DNA of 64,000 nucleotides from Paracoccus sp. JM45. GTDB taxonomy: Bacteria; Pseudomonadota; Alphaproteobacteria; Rhodobacterales; Rhodobacteraceae. A program made the translations under genes and the position numbers. The notes under the pieces were generated by a model, which had not been told where the DNA came from, did no database searches, and saw only the letters and a program-made list of their open reading frames with translations. The stretch covers positions 496,001 to 560,000 of the forward strand of contig NZ_QQVY01000001.1 in the NCBI RefSeq assembly GCF_003590715.1, given 5' to 3'. Positions 46,338 to 56,181 of this stretch are shown piece by piece (the stretch's first letter is position 1; every line of letters begins with the position of its first letter).

Positions 46338-46355
46338 CTGTCACATTCCCTTCAC
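46338..46355 (+). promoter_or_regulatory. Pho box upstream of ugpB
   Basis: CTGTCAC-ATTC-CCTTCAC: two 7-base direct repeats with 4-base spacer, matching the PhoB consensus CTGTCAT-N4-CTGTCAY at 7/7 and 5/7 positions. It sits 76 bases before the ugpB ATG. An inverted repeat ACAGTCAAAGACTGT (46327-46341) overlaps its left half. This fits the known phosphate-starvation control of ugp genes. Confidence 0.75.
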
Positions 46356-46430
46356 AATAATGTTGCGTGACTGTCGTCCGGAGGGGTTAGGCGGTGGTCA
46401 CATCGCAACTCCAATGGGAGGGAAGACTAT

Positions 46431-47744
46431 ATGATCCGTTACAGCACCGCATCCGCGGTGGCGCTTGTTGCATCGCTTAGCGCCGCCAATGCCGAAACCA
46501 CCATCGACTGGTGGCACGCCATGGGTGGTGAGCTTGGCACCAAGCTTGAGGAAATCGTTCAGGGCTTCAACGACAGTCAGGACGAATACAAGGTCGTGCC
46601 GTCCTATAAGGGCACCTATCCCGAAACCATGACCGCCGCGATCGCTGCCTTCCGCGCCAAGCAGCAGCCCGCCATCGTTCAGGTCTTCGAGGTCGGCACC
46701 GGCACCATGATGGCCGCGCAGGGCGCCATCGTTCCCGTGTACCAGCTGATGGAAGAACATGGCGAAGGCTTCGATCCTTCGGTCTTCCTGCCCTCGGTTG
46801 TCGGTTATTACACGGACAGCGAAGGCAACATGCTGTCGATGCCGTTCAACAGCTCGACCCCGATCCTGTATTACAACAAGACCGTCTTCGAAAAAGCCGG
46901 CCTTGACCCCGAGACCCCGCCGAAAACATGGGCCGAGGTCGAAGAGTTTTCCAAGAAAATCATCGAATCCGATGCGGCATCCTGTGGCTTCACCACCGGC
47001 TGGATCAGCTGGATTCAGACCGAGAATTTCAGCGCATGGCACAACCAGCCAATCGGCACGCTGGAAAACGGCTTCGGCGGGCTTGATGCGCGTCTGTCGC
47101 TGAACGGTCCCGCACAGGTCCAGCATTGGGGCAACCTGAAGAAATGGGCCGACGAAGGCATCTTCAAATATGGCGGTCCGGTCGGCGGCGATAACGCGGC
47201 ACCGATGTTCTATGCGCAGGATTGCGCAATGATCATGAACAGCTCGGCCAGCCGCGCGGGCGTCATTGCCAATGCGACCGATTTCGAATTGGGCTTCGGC
47301 ATGCTGCCCTATTACGACGATATCGAAGGTGCGCCGCAGAATTCGATCATCGGTGGTGCTACCCTCTGGGCGCTGTCGGGCAAGACTGACGAAGAGTATG
47401 CGGCCACGGCGGCATTCTTCAAATACTTGTCCACACCGGAAGTTCAGGCCGATTGGGCCTCTTTCTCGGGGTATCTTCCGATCACCGCTGCTGCGGGTGA
47501 GCAGATGAAGGAGTTCTATGCCGAAAACCCCGGCGCAGATACCGGCATTAACCAGATCACCCTGAACGAGCCGACGGCGAATTCCAAAGGCCTGCGTTTT
47601 GGCAACTATGTCCAGATCCGCGGCATCATCGACGAGGAATTCGAACAGCTGCTGTCGGGCGACAAGGATGCCCAAGGTGCGCTGGACAGCGTTGTCGAAC
47701 GTGGCGACGCCCTGCTGGAAGAATTCCAGAAGCAGAACCAGTAA
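46431..47744 (+). CDS. ugpB: sn-Glycerol-3-phosphate ABC transporter, substrate-binding protein
   Basis: 437 residues with a signal peptide (residues 1-21, ASLSAANAE). Type II periplasmic binding protein of the extracellular solute-binding 1 family; UgpB-like features include TTIDWWHAMGG, the loop KGTYPETMTAAIAAF, MPFNSSTPILYYN and NSIIGGATLWALSG. Captures glycerol-3-phosphate and related phosphodiesters as a phosphate source. First gene of the ugpBAEC operon behind a Pho box; a stem-loop separates it from ugpA. Confidence 0.94.
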   Translation: MIRYSTASAVALVASLSAANAETTIDWWHAMGGELGTKLEEIVQGFNDSQDEYKVVPSYKGTYPETMTAAIAAFRAKQQPAIVQVFEVGTGTMMAAQGAIVPVYQLMEEHGEGFDPSVFLPSVVGYYTDSEGNMLSMPFNSSTPILYYNKTVFEKAGLDPETPPKTWAEVEEFSKKIIESDAASCGFTTGWISWIQTENFSAWHNQPIGTLENGFGGLDARLSLNGPAQVQHWGNLKKWADEGIFKYGGPVGGDNAAPMFYAQDCAMIMNSSASRAGVIANATDFELGFGMLPYYDDIEGAPQNSIIGGATLWALSGKTDEEYAATAAFFKYLSTPEVQADWASFSGYLPITAAAGEQMKEFYAENPGADTGINQITLNEPTANSKGLRFGNYVQIRGIIDEEFEQLLSGDKDAQGALDSVVERGDALLEEFQKQNQ

Positions 47745-47762
47745 CTTACCGACATGTCACTG

Positions 47763-47785
47763 GGGCCGCGCATCTTGCGCGGCCC
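47763..47785 (+). other. Intercistronic stem-loop after ugpB
   Basis: GGGCCGCGC and GCGCGGCCC form a perfect 9-base stem with loop ATCTT, 18 bases after the ugpB stop. Such hairpins after binding-protein genes usually stabilise the first cistron and give more binding protein than permease. Confidence 0.6.
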
Positions 47786-47835
47786 TATCGCCATTTTTCG
47801 GGCAGTGATGCCCTTTCCCTGCAATATGGTATCCG

Positions 47836-48714
47836 ATGAAGCGCACCATCTTTAGCAACCAGCTTCTGCCTTGGCTTTTGCTGGCGCCACAGCTGATCAT
47901 CACATTCATTTTCTTCCTGTGGCCCGCCGCCCAAGCCGTCAGACAAAGCTTCCTGCGCGAGGATGCCTTCGGCACCCGTTCGACCTTTGTGGGTTTCGAG
48001 AATTTCACCTATCTGTGGAACAGTCCCGAATATTTCCATTCGCTGAAAGTCACGGCGGTCTTTGCGATTTCGGTCACGATCCTGTCGATGGGGGTGGCCC
48101 TGTTGCTGGCCATCGCAGTCGACCGGATGATCAAATCCACCCGCGTTTACACGACATTGCTGGTCTGGCCCTATGCAGTGGCCCCTGCGGTCGCCGGTAT
48201 CCTGTGGTGGTTCATCTTTAACCCGACCATCGGCATCATGCCCTATTTGCTGGGTCAGCTGGGCTATGACTGGAACCATATCAGCAGCAAGACCGACGCC
48301 ATGCTGTTGGTGGTGATTGCCAGCGCGTGGAAACAGATCAGCTATAACTTCCTGTTCTTCCTTGCGGGTCTGCAATCCATTCCGGGCAGCCTGCGCGAAG
48401 CCGCTGCCATTGATGGCGCTGGCCCCGTGCGGCGTTTCTTTGACATCACCTTCCCGCTGTTGTCGCCGACGACCTTTTTCCTGCTGGTCGTGAATATCGT
48501 TTATGCCATGTTCGATACGTTTGGCGTGATCGACGCCACAACCGAGGGCGGCCCCGCGCAGGCCACCAATATCATGGTTTATAAAGTCTATTTCGACGGC
48601 TTCATCGGGCAGAATATCGGCAGCTCGGCCGCGCAATCGGTGGTGCTGATGATGCTGGTTCTGATGCTGACCGTGGTGCAATTCCGCTTTGTCGAAAAGA
48701 AGGTGGCCTACTGA
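47836..48714 (+). CDS. ugpA: sn-Glycerol-3-phosphate ABC transporter, permease UgpA
   Basis: 292 residues with six transmembrane helices (first [21 protein letters not shown]). Contains the binding-protein-dependent permease EAA loop ([25 protein letters not shown]), which docks on the ATPase UgpC. Inner membrane. Its stop TGA overlaps the ATG of ugpE by one base, so the two are coupled. Family and order match ugpBAEC of other alphaproteobacteria. Confidence 0.95.
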   Translation: MKRTIFSNQLLPWLLLAPQLIITFIFFLWPAAQAVRQSFLREDAFGTRSTFVGFENFTYLWNSPEYFHSLKVTAVFAISVTILSMGVALLLAIAVDRMIKSTRVYTTLLVWPYAVAPAVAGILWWFIFNPTIGIMPYLLGQLGYDWNHISSKTDAMLLVVIASAWKQISYNFLFFLAGLQSIPGSLREAAAIDGAGPVRRFFDITFPLLSPTTFFLLVVNIVYAMFDTFGVIDATTEGGPAQATNIMVYKVYFDGFIGQNIGSSAAQSVVLMMLVLMLTVVQFRFVEKKVAY

Positions 48715-49562
48715 TGATCGAGAACCGCCCCGGCCTGAATCTTCTGGCCCACGCAACGCTGATCCTTGGGGTCTGCATTGTCGCACTGCCTGTCTGGGTG
48801 GCCTTCGTGGCATCCACCCATGGCGCGACCGATTTCATGTCGGGCACCATCCCGATGTGGCCCGGCCCGCATCTGGTCGAAAACTACAGCAAGATGCTGG
48901 GCGCGGGTGTGTCCACCAGCGGCACGCCCCCTGTCGGCACGATGATGTTCAACAGCCTGATCATGGCGCTGTCCATCGCCATCGGCAAAATCGCCATCTC
49001 GGTCCTGTCGGCCTTTGCGGTGGTCTATTTCCGCTTTCCGTTCCGCGGGCTGGCCTTCTGGTGCATCTTCATCACGCTGATGCTGCCGGTCGAGGTGCGG
49101 ATCGTTCCCACCTTCCAGGTGGTGGCCGATCTGGGCCTGCTGAACAGCTATGCCGGTCTGTCGGTGCCGCTGATCGCATCGGCGACCGCGACCTTCCTGT
49201 TCCGGCAGGTCTTCCTGACCATCCCGGACGAACTGACCGAGGCCGCCCGCATCGACGGCGCCGGTCCGATGAAATTCTTCCGCGACATCCTGCTGCCCTT
49301 GTCGCGCACCAATATCGCCGCGCTTTTCGTGATCCTGTTCATCTATGGCTGGAACCAGTACCTCTGGCCGCTGCTGATCACCACAAGCTCGGATTACTAT
49401 ACGATCGTTGCGGGGATCAAACGCATGGCCGACGCCGTGGATGGTCTGCCGCAATGGCATCTGGTCATGGCGACCGCGATGCTTGCCATGTTGCCGCCCG
49501 TCGCGGTGGTCATCGGCATGCAGCGCCTGTTCGTCAAAGGTCTTGTCGAGACGGAGAAATAA
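48714..49562 (+). CDS. ugpE: sn-Glycerol-3-phosphate ABC transporter, permease UgpE
   Basis: 282 residues with six transmembrane helices and the EAA loop [23 protein letters not shown]. MalG-type permease N-terminus ([22 protein letters not shown]). Works with UgpA as the channel. Starts on the last base of ugpA's stop and is followed two bases later by ugpC. Confidence 0.95.
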   Translation: MIENRPGLNLLAHATLILGVCIVALPVWVAFVASTHGATDFMSGTIPMWPGPHLVENYSKMLGAGVSTSGTPPVGTMMFNSLIMALSIAIGKIAISVLSAFAVVYFRFPFRGLAFWCIFITLMLPVEVRIVPTFQVVADLGLLNSYAGLSVPLIASATATFLFRQVFLTIPDELTEAARIDGAGPMKFFRDILLPLSRTNIAALFVILFIYGWNQYLWPLLITTSSDYYTIVAGIKRMADAVDGLPQWHLVMATAMLAMLPPVAVVIGMQRLFVKGLVETEK

Positions 49563-49564
49563 AC

Positions 49565-50572
49565 GTGGCTTCCATTACCCTAGACAATCTTGGCAAGATC
49601 TATTCCGGTGGCACCCGTGCTGTGGGTGGCGTCAATATCGACATCAAGGACGGTGAATTCATCGTGCTGGTCGGGCCTTCGGGCTGCGGCAAATCCACCC
49701 TGCTGCGGATGGTTGCCGGTCTTGAATCCATCAGCGAGGGCGAGGTTCGCATCGGCGACCGCGTCGTCAACAATGTCGAACCCGCCGACCGTGACATCGC
49801 GATGGTGTTCCAGAACTATGCGCTTTACCCGCATATGTCGGTGCGCCAGAATCTGGCCTATGGCCTGAAGAACCGCAAAACCCCGAAAGACGAAATCGAA
49901 AAGCGCGTCGCACAGGCGTCGGAAATCTTGCAGATCGAATCGTTTCTGGACCGCCGCCCCGCCGCGCTGTCGGGTGGACAGCGTCAGCGGGTTGCCATGG
50001 GCCGCGCCATCGTGCGCGAACCCGCCGCCTTCCTGTTCGACGAACCCCTGTCGAACCTTGATGCGAAGCTGCGCGTCGCCATGCGGCTGGAAATCAAAGA
50101 ATTGCAAAAGCGTCTGCGGACCACATCGCTTTATGTGACCCACGACCAGCTGGAGGCGATGACACTGGCTGACCGTCTGGTCGTGCTGAATGGCGGTCAG
50201 GTCGAACAGATCGGCACCCCGCTTGAGGTGTATCGCACCCCTGCATCGGCATTCGTGGCCAGCTTTATCGGCAGCCCCGCGATGAACCTGATCAGCAGCA
50301 GCGCGGTCGCGCATCTGCCCGGCACCGCCCATGCGGGCCAGATCGGCATCCGCCCCGAAGATCTGACCGTCACCCCCGACGGCCCGATCCTGATGAACGT
50401 GCTGGCGGTCGAGGAATTGGGCGCGCAGCGTCTGGTCCATGGCAAAACGGGCGGGGAACGCCTGACGATCACCCTGCCCTCGGACGCACTATTGTCCGAC
50501 AGTCTGAACCTGTCCTATCGCCCCGAGGCGTTGCATCTGTTCCACAAGGATACGGGCAAGCGCATCGCCTAA
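49565..50572 (+). CDS. ugpC: sn-Glycerol-3-phosphate ABC transporter, ATP-binding protein UgpC
   Basis: 335 residues from GTG 49565 ([10 protein letters not shown]), two bases after ugpE; the long open frame before it is out-of-frame shadow of ugpE. Walker [13 protein letters not shown]-loop [13 protein letters not shown], signature [14 protein letters not shown], Walker [13 protein letters not shown] and H-loop TSLYVTHDQ; the C-terminal TOBE regulatory domain starts at about 240 (GIRPEDLTV). Couples ATP hydrolysis to uptake. Terminator at 50581. Confidence 0.96.
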   Translation: MASITLDNLGKIYSGGTRAVGGVNIDIKDGEFIVLVGPSGCGKSTLLRMVAGLESISEGEVRIGDRVVNNVEPADRDIAMVFQNYALYPHMSVRQNLAYGLKNRKTPKDEIEKRVAQASEILQIESFLDRRPAALSGGQRQRVAMGRAIVREPAAFLFDEPLSNLDAKLRVAMRLEIKELQKRLRTTSLYVTHDQLEAMTLADRLVVLNGGQVEQIGTPLEVYRTPASAFVASFIGSPAMNLISSSAVAHLPGTAHAGQIGIRPEDLTVTPDGPILMNVLAVEELGAQRLVHGKTGGERLTITLPSDALLSDSLNLSYRPEALHLFHKDTGKRIA

Positions 50573-50580
50573 GGCACCCC

Positions 50581-50603
50581 AAGGGGGCGTTCATCGCCCC
50601 CTT
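50581..50603. terminator. Terminator shared by ugpC and corA
   Basis: AAGGGGGCG-TTCAT-CGCCCCCTT, a 9-base perfect stem ending inside the corA stop codon (50602-50604). A-rich/T-rich ends are short, but the position between convergent genes supports termination. Confidence 0.6.
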
Positions 50604-51564
50604 ACAACCACCGTTTCCAGCGCAGGAACAGATAGGTGCCCACCGTCGTGGCCCCCATCAGCACCAGCGCATAGACATAGCCCCATGACGTTTGCAATTC
50701 GGGCATATTCGCAAAATTCATCCCGTAGATACTCGCGATCAGCGTCGGCGGCAGGAACAGTGCCGCGATCACAGACAGGATGCGCACAGTATTGTTCTGT
50801 TGCAGGTTGATCATCCCCAGCGTGGTATCGACGGCCAGACTGACACGGCTGCCAAGGAAATCCGCGTGAACCTCTAGCGCTTGGACATCGCGCATCTGGG
50901 CGCGGACAACGGGACGCAGCCGCTTGGTTTCGGGGCGATCCTCGATCAGGGCGGTAAAGAAGGCCAGCATCCGTTCGATGGTCAACAGCCCCAGACGGAC
51001 GCGTGCCATGGTCTCGGCCTCGCGGCCCACGTCGCGCAGGGCGTCCTGCAAGCGGTCCGACCCCGCCGAGGCTGACCGCGGATCGAAGACACCCGCCGTC
51101 GTATCGTCCAGTATCCGCCCTGCCCCTTCAAGAATATCGGCCAGACGGGCGATGATTTCTTCGGACAGGCCGATAAAAACCCGATCGGCTGTGACGCATC
51201 CAAGGGTCGATCTTTCGGCCCGTGTCGGGAAGGTCAGAAAGGGGCGCGGTGAATGGTGGCGTACGGTGACCAGCTGCGTGCCTGACAGAACGAATGTCAC
51301 CGGCATCGACAAACGCCCGCCCCCCGCAATTTCGCCGGGCAGCATTGCGGTCATGTAATCCATGCCGTCTTCCCGATAGAGCCTGTTCGACAGCTCTATC
51401 TCCTCCATCTCGGCCAGGGTGGGCAGGTTGAAGCCCATATCCCGCAATTGCGTCATTTCCGCATCCGAGGGCTGGATCAGATCGATCCAGATCGCCTGAC
51501 GAAGATCGGTATCACGGTCCAGCAGGGTCAGGCGGTTGCCATCGGCGGCATAGGCATAGTGCAT
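50602..51564 (-). CDS. corA: CorA family magnesium/cobalt transporter
   Basis: 320 residues. Large cytosolic N-terminal domain and two C-terminal helices around the family motif YGMNFANMP near residue 280, then LVLMGATTVGTYLFLRWKRW. CorA pentamers take up Mg2+ (also Co2+ or Ni2+ in some). The C-terminal KRW basic end is usual. Placed alone between ugp and a CsbD gene. Confidence 0.93.
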   Translation of the reverse strand: MHYAYAADGNRLTLLDRDTDLRQAIWIDLIQPSDAEMTQLRDMGFNLPTLAEMEEIELSNRLYREDGMDYMTAMLPGEIAGGGRLSMPVTFVLSGTQLVTVRHHSPRPFLTFPTRAERSTLGCVTADRVFIGLSEEIIARLADILEGAGRILDDTTAGVFDPRSASAGSDRLQDALRDVGREAETMARVRLGLLTIERMLAFFTALIEDRPETKRLRPVVRAQMRDVQALEVHADFLGSRVSLAVDTTLGMINLQQNNTVRILSVIAALFLPPTLIASIYGMNFANMPELQTSWGYVYALVLMGATTVGTYLFLRWKRWL

Positions 51565-51639
51565 CTGGAAGGCTCCGGCTGGGGTTGGTTATCAGTGCCC
51601 CATGCGGGCGCAGGGATCAACCTGTCGCCCGCACAGCAA

Positions 51640-51665
51640 AAAGGGCACCTTTTCAGGTGCCCTTT
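51640..51665 (-). terminator. Terminator of the csbD gene
   Basis: AAAGGGCACCT and AGGTGCCCTTT form an 11-base perfect stem around TTTC; five A on the plus strand give a U tract when read on the minus strand, 26 bases after the csbD stop. Confidence 0.85.
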
Positions 51666-51690
51666 GTCGTCAATCCAACTTTGGAACCGC

Positions 51691-51888
51691 TTACTTGTCG
51701 CGGAAATAGTCATTGATTTCCTTATCGGCGTCTTCTTTGGTCCAGCCGTATTTTTCCTGCAGTTTCCCTGCCAGCTGGTCCTTGTTGCCGTCGATCTGGT
51801 CCAGATCGTCATTGGTCAATTCGCCCCATTTTTCTTGGGCCTGACCTTTGAGCTGCTTCCATTTACCCTGAATAATATCCCAGTTCAT
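51691..51888 (-). CDS. CsbD family stress protein
   Basis: 65 residues matching CsbD-like small proteins: MNWDIIQGKWKQLKGQAQEKWG and the repeat KLQEKYGWTKEDADKEINDYF. In other bacteria CsbD proteins are under general stress control; the activity is unknown. Monocistronic with its own terminator; GGAGCG ribosome site before the ATG. Confidence 0.92.
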   Translation of the reverse strand: MNWDIIQGKWKQLKGQAQEKWGELTNDDLDQIDGNKDQLAGKLQEKYGWTKEDADKEINDYFRDK

Positions 51889-51953
51889 GACGCGCTCCTT
51901 ACAGGTTATTGCGTATGTCGGAACAACACGCAGCCCCCGTCGAAGGTTCCCTG

Positions 51954-52901
51954 TCAGACGATGCGGTCCGGCGGGTTCCGGCCCAAAGCAAAGGCCTGAA
52001 TATTGCTCAAAGCGCGCAAAGCCATCTGTGTGCGGGTGTCATCCGTCGACGTTCCCAGATGCGGCAACAGCGTCGTGTTGGGCGCGTCGATCAGGTCCTG
52101 CGGAATGGTCGGTTCATTGGCATAGACATCCAGACCGGCACCCGCGATGGTGCCTGCATAAAGTGCGGCAACCAGCGCCCCCTCGTCGACCACATCGCCG
52201 CGCGCGATGTTGATCAAAAAGTTGTCACCGCCCAAAGCGGTCAGTTCGTCCTGCCCGATCAACCCGCGTGTGGATGCCCCGCCCGGCACCGCAATGACCG
52301 CCACGTCGCAAGCGCGCAGCATGTCATGCAGATCGGTGATCTGGCTGGCCGGAAAGTCCAGATCCGTCACGGTTGATCGGTTGTAGAACACCACCTTCAT
52401 CCCGAACCCGAAGTAGCAGCGTTGCGCGATGGCTTTGCCGATGCGCCCCATGCCGATGATGCCGACGGTCGCCCCTGTCATATGATGGCCCAGCATCTGG
52501 GTGGGGTTCCAGCCGACCCAGTCGCCGGCACGCAGCATACGCTCGGCCTCGGATGTGCGGCGCAGGGTGGTCAGCATCAACGTCAGTGCGATATCGGCGG
52601 TGGCGTCGGTCACAACCTCGGGGGTGTTAGTGACGACGACACCAGCGGTCTTGGCCGCATCGATGTCGATATGGTTGAAGCCCGCCCCGAAATTGGCTAG
52701 CAGCTTGCAACGCGGATTGCCGTCAAAGGCCGCAGCCGTAAAAGCATCACCAAGCGTCGGCAGGATCGCGTCGTAATCCTGCATCGCCTGTGCTGCCTGC
52801 GTTGCATCTAGCGCGTAGTTTTCCCGAAAATCCGCGTCGAATTCCGCCGTAATTGCCGCAGTCGCGCGGGCTGTCATCGGGCGTGTGACCAGCAGTTTCA
52901 A
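51954..52901 (-). CDS. D-2-hydroxyacid dehydrogenase (glyoxylate/hydroxypyruvate reductase type)
   Basis: 315 residues from a TTG at 52901 with a strong GGGAGG five bases upstream; the longer open frame is not needed. Rossmann domain [14 protein letters not shown] (G-x-G-x-x-G), catalytic Arg in [11 protein letters not shown], Glu in YANEP and His in LLPHLGTST. Reduces glyoxylate or hydroxypyruvate, or makes D-hydroxy acids; substrate not fixed. Overlaps csaA by 4 bases (TTGA), giving the operon proC-csaA-dehydrogenase. Confidence 0.9.
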   Translation of the reverse strand: MKLLVTRPMTARATAAITAEFDADFRENYALDATQAAQAMQDYDAILPTLGDAFTAAAFDGNPRCKLLANFGAGFNHIDIDAAKTAGVVVTNTPEVVTDATADIALTLMLTTLRRTSEAERMLRAGDWVGWNPTQMLGHHMTGATVGIIGMGRIGKAIAQRCYFGFGMKVVFYNRSTVTDLDFPASQITDLHDMLRACDVAVIAVPGGASTRGLIGQDELTALGGDNFLINIARGDVVDEGALVAALYAGTIAGAGLDVYANEPTIPQDLIDAPNTTLLPHLGTSTDDTRTQMALRALSNIQAFALGRNPPDRIV

Positions 52902-53230
52902 TAGAGCCTCCCACCATTCGGAACCGCCATATCGGGGCGGATCAAGACAACCTGATTGTCGGGGTCGGGCACGCCAAGGACAAGCACCTCGGACATGAAG
53001 GGGCCGATCTGGCGGGGTGGGAAATTCACCACGCACAGCACCTGCGTGCCAACCAGCGTTTCGGGGTCATAGTGCCGCGTAATCTGGGCCGAGGATTTAC
53101 GTTCCCCCAGATCACCCAGATCCAGCCACAGTTTGATGGCGGGTTTGCGGGCCTCGGGGAAAGGTTCGGCGCGGGTGATTGTGGCCACGCGGATATCGAC
53201 CTTGTCGAAGTCGTCAAAGGTAATGGTCAT
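52898..53230 (-). CDS. csaA: tRNA-binding-domain chaperone-like protein CsaA
   Basis: 110 residues consisting of one OB-fold tRNA-binding domain: [27 protein letters not shown], then [23 protein letters not shown]. CsaA in Bacillus binds SecA and preproteins as an export chaperone; in proteobacteria the role is not established. Coupled by 4-base overlaps to proC upstream and the dehydrogenase downstream. Confidence 0.92.
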   Translation of the reverse strand: MTITFDDFDKVDIRVATITRAEPFPEARKPAIKLWLDLGDLGERKSSAQITRHYDPETLVGTQVLCVVNFPPRQIGPFMSEVLVLGVPDPDNQVVLIRPDMAVPNGGRLY

Positions 53231-54033
53231 GCCTCGCCCCGACCAAGGGCGCGGCCGCGTTCGGTGGCCGCCGTCACGGTGCGCTCCATCAGATCGGGCA
53301 ATTCCTGCATCAGCACATCCAGCCCCGCCGCCGTAGTCCCGTTGGGCGAGGTGACGTTCCGGCGCAGCACGGCAGGGTCCTCATTGGCATCTACAGCCAG
53401 CGCACCCGCACCCGCAACCGTCATGCGGGCCAGTTCCAGCGCCATGTCAGCGGGCAAGCCCTGTGCCTGACCAGCTTTGGCCATCGCCTCGATCATGTGG
53501 AACACATAGGCGGGGCCGCTGCCCGACAGGCCGGTGACGGCATCCATCTGGTCTTCGCTGTCCAGCCGCACGACGCGGCCCACCGCGCGCATCAGCGCCT
53601 GCGTCAGGTCCAGATGTGCGGGGGTGGTTGCCGCATTGCCGACCATTGCCGAAATGCCCTTGCCGATTGCGGCGGGTGTATTTGGCATGACGCGCACGAT
53701 GGGGGCACCCGGGAATGCTTTTTCAAAGGTTGCAATCGTAGTGCCAGCCGCCACCGAAATCACCAGCGCGCCGGACAGATCGGGCATCTGGCCCAAGGCG
53801 TCGCCCATCATCTGGGGTTTGACGGCCAGAACAACCACCGCCGGATCGGACGGCAGATCGCCGTTCACGTTCAGGCCCTTATCCTGCCATTCAGGCGCCA
53901 GATTGGGGTCGATGACAGTGACCGAGGCCGCATCAAGCCCCCTCGCCAGCCAGCCTTTCAGCATGGCACCGCCCATCTTGCCGCAGCCGACCAGAACCAG
54001 TCCGCGTGCGTTGATATCCTTGAAATCGCTCAT
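53227..54033 (-). CDS. proC: Pyrroline-5-carboxylate reductase
   Basis: 268 residues. N-terminal NAD(P) fold [24 protein letters not shown], and the C-terminal dimer domain with [19 protein letters not shown] and [13 protein letters not shown] (proline-binding block). Final step of proline synthesis. Start ATG 54033; overlaps csaA by 4 bases. Upstream gene YbjN on the same strand, 38 bases away, may belong to the operon. Confidence 0.96.
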   Translation of the reverse strand: MSDFKDINARGLVLVGCGKMGGAMLKGWLARGLDAASVTVIDPNLAPEWQDKGLNVNGDLPSDPAVVVLAVKPQMMGDALGQMPDLSGALVISVAAGTTIATFEKAFPGAPIVRVMPNTPAAIGKGISAMVGNAATTPAHLDLTQALMRAVGRVVRLDSEDQMDAVTGLSGSGPAYVFHMIEAMAKAGQAQGLPADMALELARMTVAGAGALAVDANEDPAVLRRNVTSPNGTTAAGLDVLMQELPDLMERTVTAATERGRALGRGEA

Positions 54034-54071
54034 CCGCTTCCCCCGTATGTGGCAGGCAGGCGATCCCGCCG

Positions 54072-54575
54072 TTACGCCCTGCCGTAGGTTTCCCCGAAGG
54101 CAATGTCCAGCGCCCGACGCGGTGCGCTGTCACCCCAAGCGACCAGCTGGAATGCGGGATAGAACCGTTCGGATGCGGTCAGCGCGCTCAGGATCATCTG
54201 GTCCACCTGTTTGGTGGTGGCGATGATATCGCCCGCCAGCACCAGACCATAGCGCCAGACCATCTGCCTTTCGCCCGCCCAATAGGTAAATCCGCCGTCC
54301 CAGACCTGATCATTGGCCAGATTGATGGTTTCATACAGCAAGGGCAAGCGCGCTTCGGGGGGATCATGGTCGAAGGTGCAGATCAGGCGCAGAACCTCGT
54401 CCTTGGCCGACCATGCCAGCGTCAGCGAATAGATGCGCCACTGCCCCTCGACGACCATGACGATTTCATCGTCGGCCAGGCGGTCGAAATCCCAATCGTG
54501 ATGGGTCGCCACCGCCTCGACGATGTCGATGGGGTGGATGTCGTCGCTGGCAATATAGGCGCGGTTCAGGGACAT
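54072..54575 (-). CDS. YbjN domain protein
   Basis: 167 residues of the YbjN/type III secretion chaperone-like fold: IDIVEAVATHHDWDFDRL, VVEGQWRIYSLTLAWSAKDEVLRLICTF, LAGDIIATTKQVDQMI. YbjN proteins affect motility and stress responses in Enterobacteria, probably as chaperones; activity unknown. It stands first in the minus-strand group YbjN-proC-csaA-dehydrogenase. Confidence 0.88.
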   Translation of the reverse strand: MSLNRAYIASDDIHPIDIVEAVATHHDWDFDRLADDEIVMVVEGQWRIYSLTLAWSAKDEVLRLICTFDHDPPEARLPLLYETINLANDQVWDGGFTYWAGERQMVWRYGLVLAGDIIATTKQVDQMILSALTASERFYPAFQLVAWGDSAPRRALDIAFGETYGRA

Positions 54576-54774
54576 CGTCTGCCTTCTGGCGGACCGGAGC
54601 GTGACACGCGGCGGCCGCTTGGTAAAAACACAACACTAGGCGTCTGACCGCCCTCTTCTTACCATATATCGTGGCGTTGGGGGCGTTTGGTGTAAAGCTG
54701 GTTTCTGGGGATGGATTGCATGGGGATAAGTTCTGCCCTACCAGAAAACACGGGAATTAACGCGGGAAACCAAG

Positions 54775-55737
54775 ATGCAACGCGATCACGGAGGCAATCT
54801 GGACGAGGCGCAAAACCGCTTTGGTCACGGGGTTTGGATCGACTTGTCCACAGGGATCAACCGGCGGCCCTGGCCGGTGCCCGCCATATCCGGCGACGCA
54901 TGGCGCAATCTGCCCACCCGCAAAGCCGAATCACGGCTGATTGACGTGGCCGCGAAATGGTACGGTTGCGCGCCTGAACAGCTGTTGCCCGTGGCCGGCG
55001 CATCGGCAGCCATCCAGCTGTTGCCACGCATCCTGCCGGTCGGGCGGGCGGCAGTTCTGACGCCGACCTATAACGAACATGCGGCCAGCCTGAGCGCTGC
55101 CGGATGGCAGGTCACACAGGTGCCTGATGTGGCTGATATGGCGGGGGCCGATCTGGCCGTGGTGGTGAACCCCAATAACCCCGACGGACGTGAATGGGCC
55201 CCACAGGCGTTGCGTGATCTGGCCGGTCAGGTTGGCCATCTGGTGGTGGACGAGAGCTTTGCCGACCCGCGCCCCGACCTGTCGCTGGCCCGCGACCTGC
55301 CCGCCAATTGCACCCTTATGCGCAGTTTCGGCAAATTCTGGGGGCTGGCGGGGGTCCGGCTGGGCTTTGTCGTTGGCGCACCGGATCTTTTGGCACAGAT
55401 CACACAGGCCGCGGGGCCGTGGTCGGTCAACGGACCGGCGCTGCAGATCGCCTCAGCCGCGATGGCAGATCTGGTTTGGGCCGATGACACCGTCACCTAT
55501 CACGCCGAGGCCGCGCTGCGGCTGGACCATCTGGCGCTTGGGGCGGGGTGGACGCAGGCGGGCGGCACGCATCTGTTCCGGCTGTACGAGACAGCCGATG
55601 CCACAGCCGCACAGGAACGGCTGGCACGGGCGCATATCTGGTCGCGGCGTTTCCCCTATTCCACGCAATGGCTGCGGCTGGGTGTGCCGGGCAATCGCGC
55701 GGAATGGAACCGCGTGATCGCGGTGCTAAAGCCTTAA
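54775..55737 (+). CDS. cobC: L-threonine-O-3-phosphate decarboxylase (cobalamin aminopropanol arm)
   Basis: 320 residues, PLP-dependent aminotransferase class I/II fold. LSTGINRRPWPVP near the N-terminus, NPNNPDGREWAPQAL for the carboxylate-binding Asn region, SFADPRPDLSLARDL and the PLP Lys in RSFGKFWGLAGVRLGF. Makes (R)-1-amino-2-propanol phosphate for the nucleotide loop of cobalamin (cobD in Salmonella naming). Neither its usual partner cobD/cbiB nor cobN is adjacent. No cobalamin riboswitch was found upstream. Its stop shares TTAA with the PhnA-like gene. Confidence 0.9.
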   Translation: MQRDHGGNLDEAQNRFGHGVWIDLSTGINRRPWPVPAISGDAWRNLPTRKAESRLIDVAAKWYGCAPEQLLPVAGASAAIQLLPRILPVGRAAVLTPTYNEHAASLSAAGWQVTQVPDVADMAGADLAVVVNPNNPDGREWAPQALRDLAGQVGHLVVDESFADPRPDLSLARDLPANCTLMRSFGKFWGLAGVRLGFVVGAPDLLAQITQAAGPWSVNGPALQIASAAMADLVWADDTVTYHAEAALRLDHLALGAGWTQAGGTHLFRLYETADATAAQERLARAHIWSRRFPYSTQWLRLGVPGNRAEWNRVIAVLKP

Positions 55738-56030
55738 CGTTTGCGCAGGAATTCGGTCCGAAGGACAAGGCCTTTGATGGCGTCGTGGCGGCAATCAACC
55801 TCGTCCGGGTTGTCCGTCAGGCGGATCGATTTGATCAGGGTGCCTTGCTTCAGCACCGTGCTGGTGCCCTTGACCTTCAGATCCTTGATGACGGTGACCT
55901 GATCACCATCGGCCAGGACCGTTCCGGCGCTGTCGCGGACAACCTGACCGGCAGCAGCCTCGGCCGCGATTTCGGGTGCAGGGCGCCATTCGCCTGTCAC
56001 TTCATCATAGACATAGTCGTCGTCGGCCAT
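55734..56030 (-). CDS. PhnA-like (YjdM C-terminal) protein without zinc ribbon
   Basis: 98 residues matching the C-terminal PhnA domain: GDQVTVIKDLKVKGTSTVLKQGTL and SIRLTDNPDEVDCRHD, ending LVLRTEFLRK. The family's N-terminal four-Cys zinc ribbon is replaced by a short acidic stretch (MADDDYVYDEVTGE). Named alkylphosphonate utilisation protein but the link is historical. No phn genes nearby. Stop codon shared in TTAA with cobC. Confidence 0.82.
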   Translation of the reverse strand: MADDDYVYDEVTGEWRPAPEIAAEAAAGQVVRDSAGTVLADGDQVTVIKDLKVKGTSTVLKQGTLIKSIRLTDNPDEVDCRHDAIKGLVLRTEFLRKR

Positions 56031-56181
56031 TGTCAGCCCCTTTATCTGCAGCAGGATTGTCCCGCCCCGTCCCGATTAGGCGGCTGTGCGCGCAGGCGCA
56101 ACAACTGCCGGTGCACAGGCTGTTCTTGGGCCGGTCGAAAGGGCATGATGCCGCGATATTCCGTTCAAAGGGTCTTTCGTA

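Noticed and set aside
48689..49564. 292-codon extension before ugpC
   Set aside because: Out-of-frame reading of ugpE; UgpC starts at GTG 49565.
54576..54774. Cobalamin riboswitch before cobC
   Set aside because: No conserved GCCACTG-type core or B12-box was seen in this 199-base region; it contains no clear gene either.
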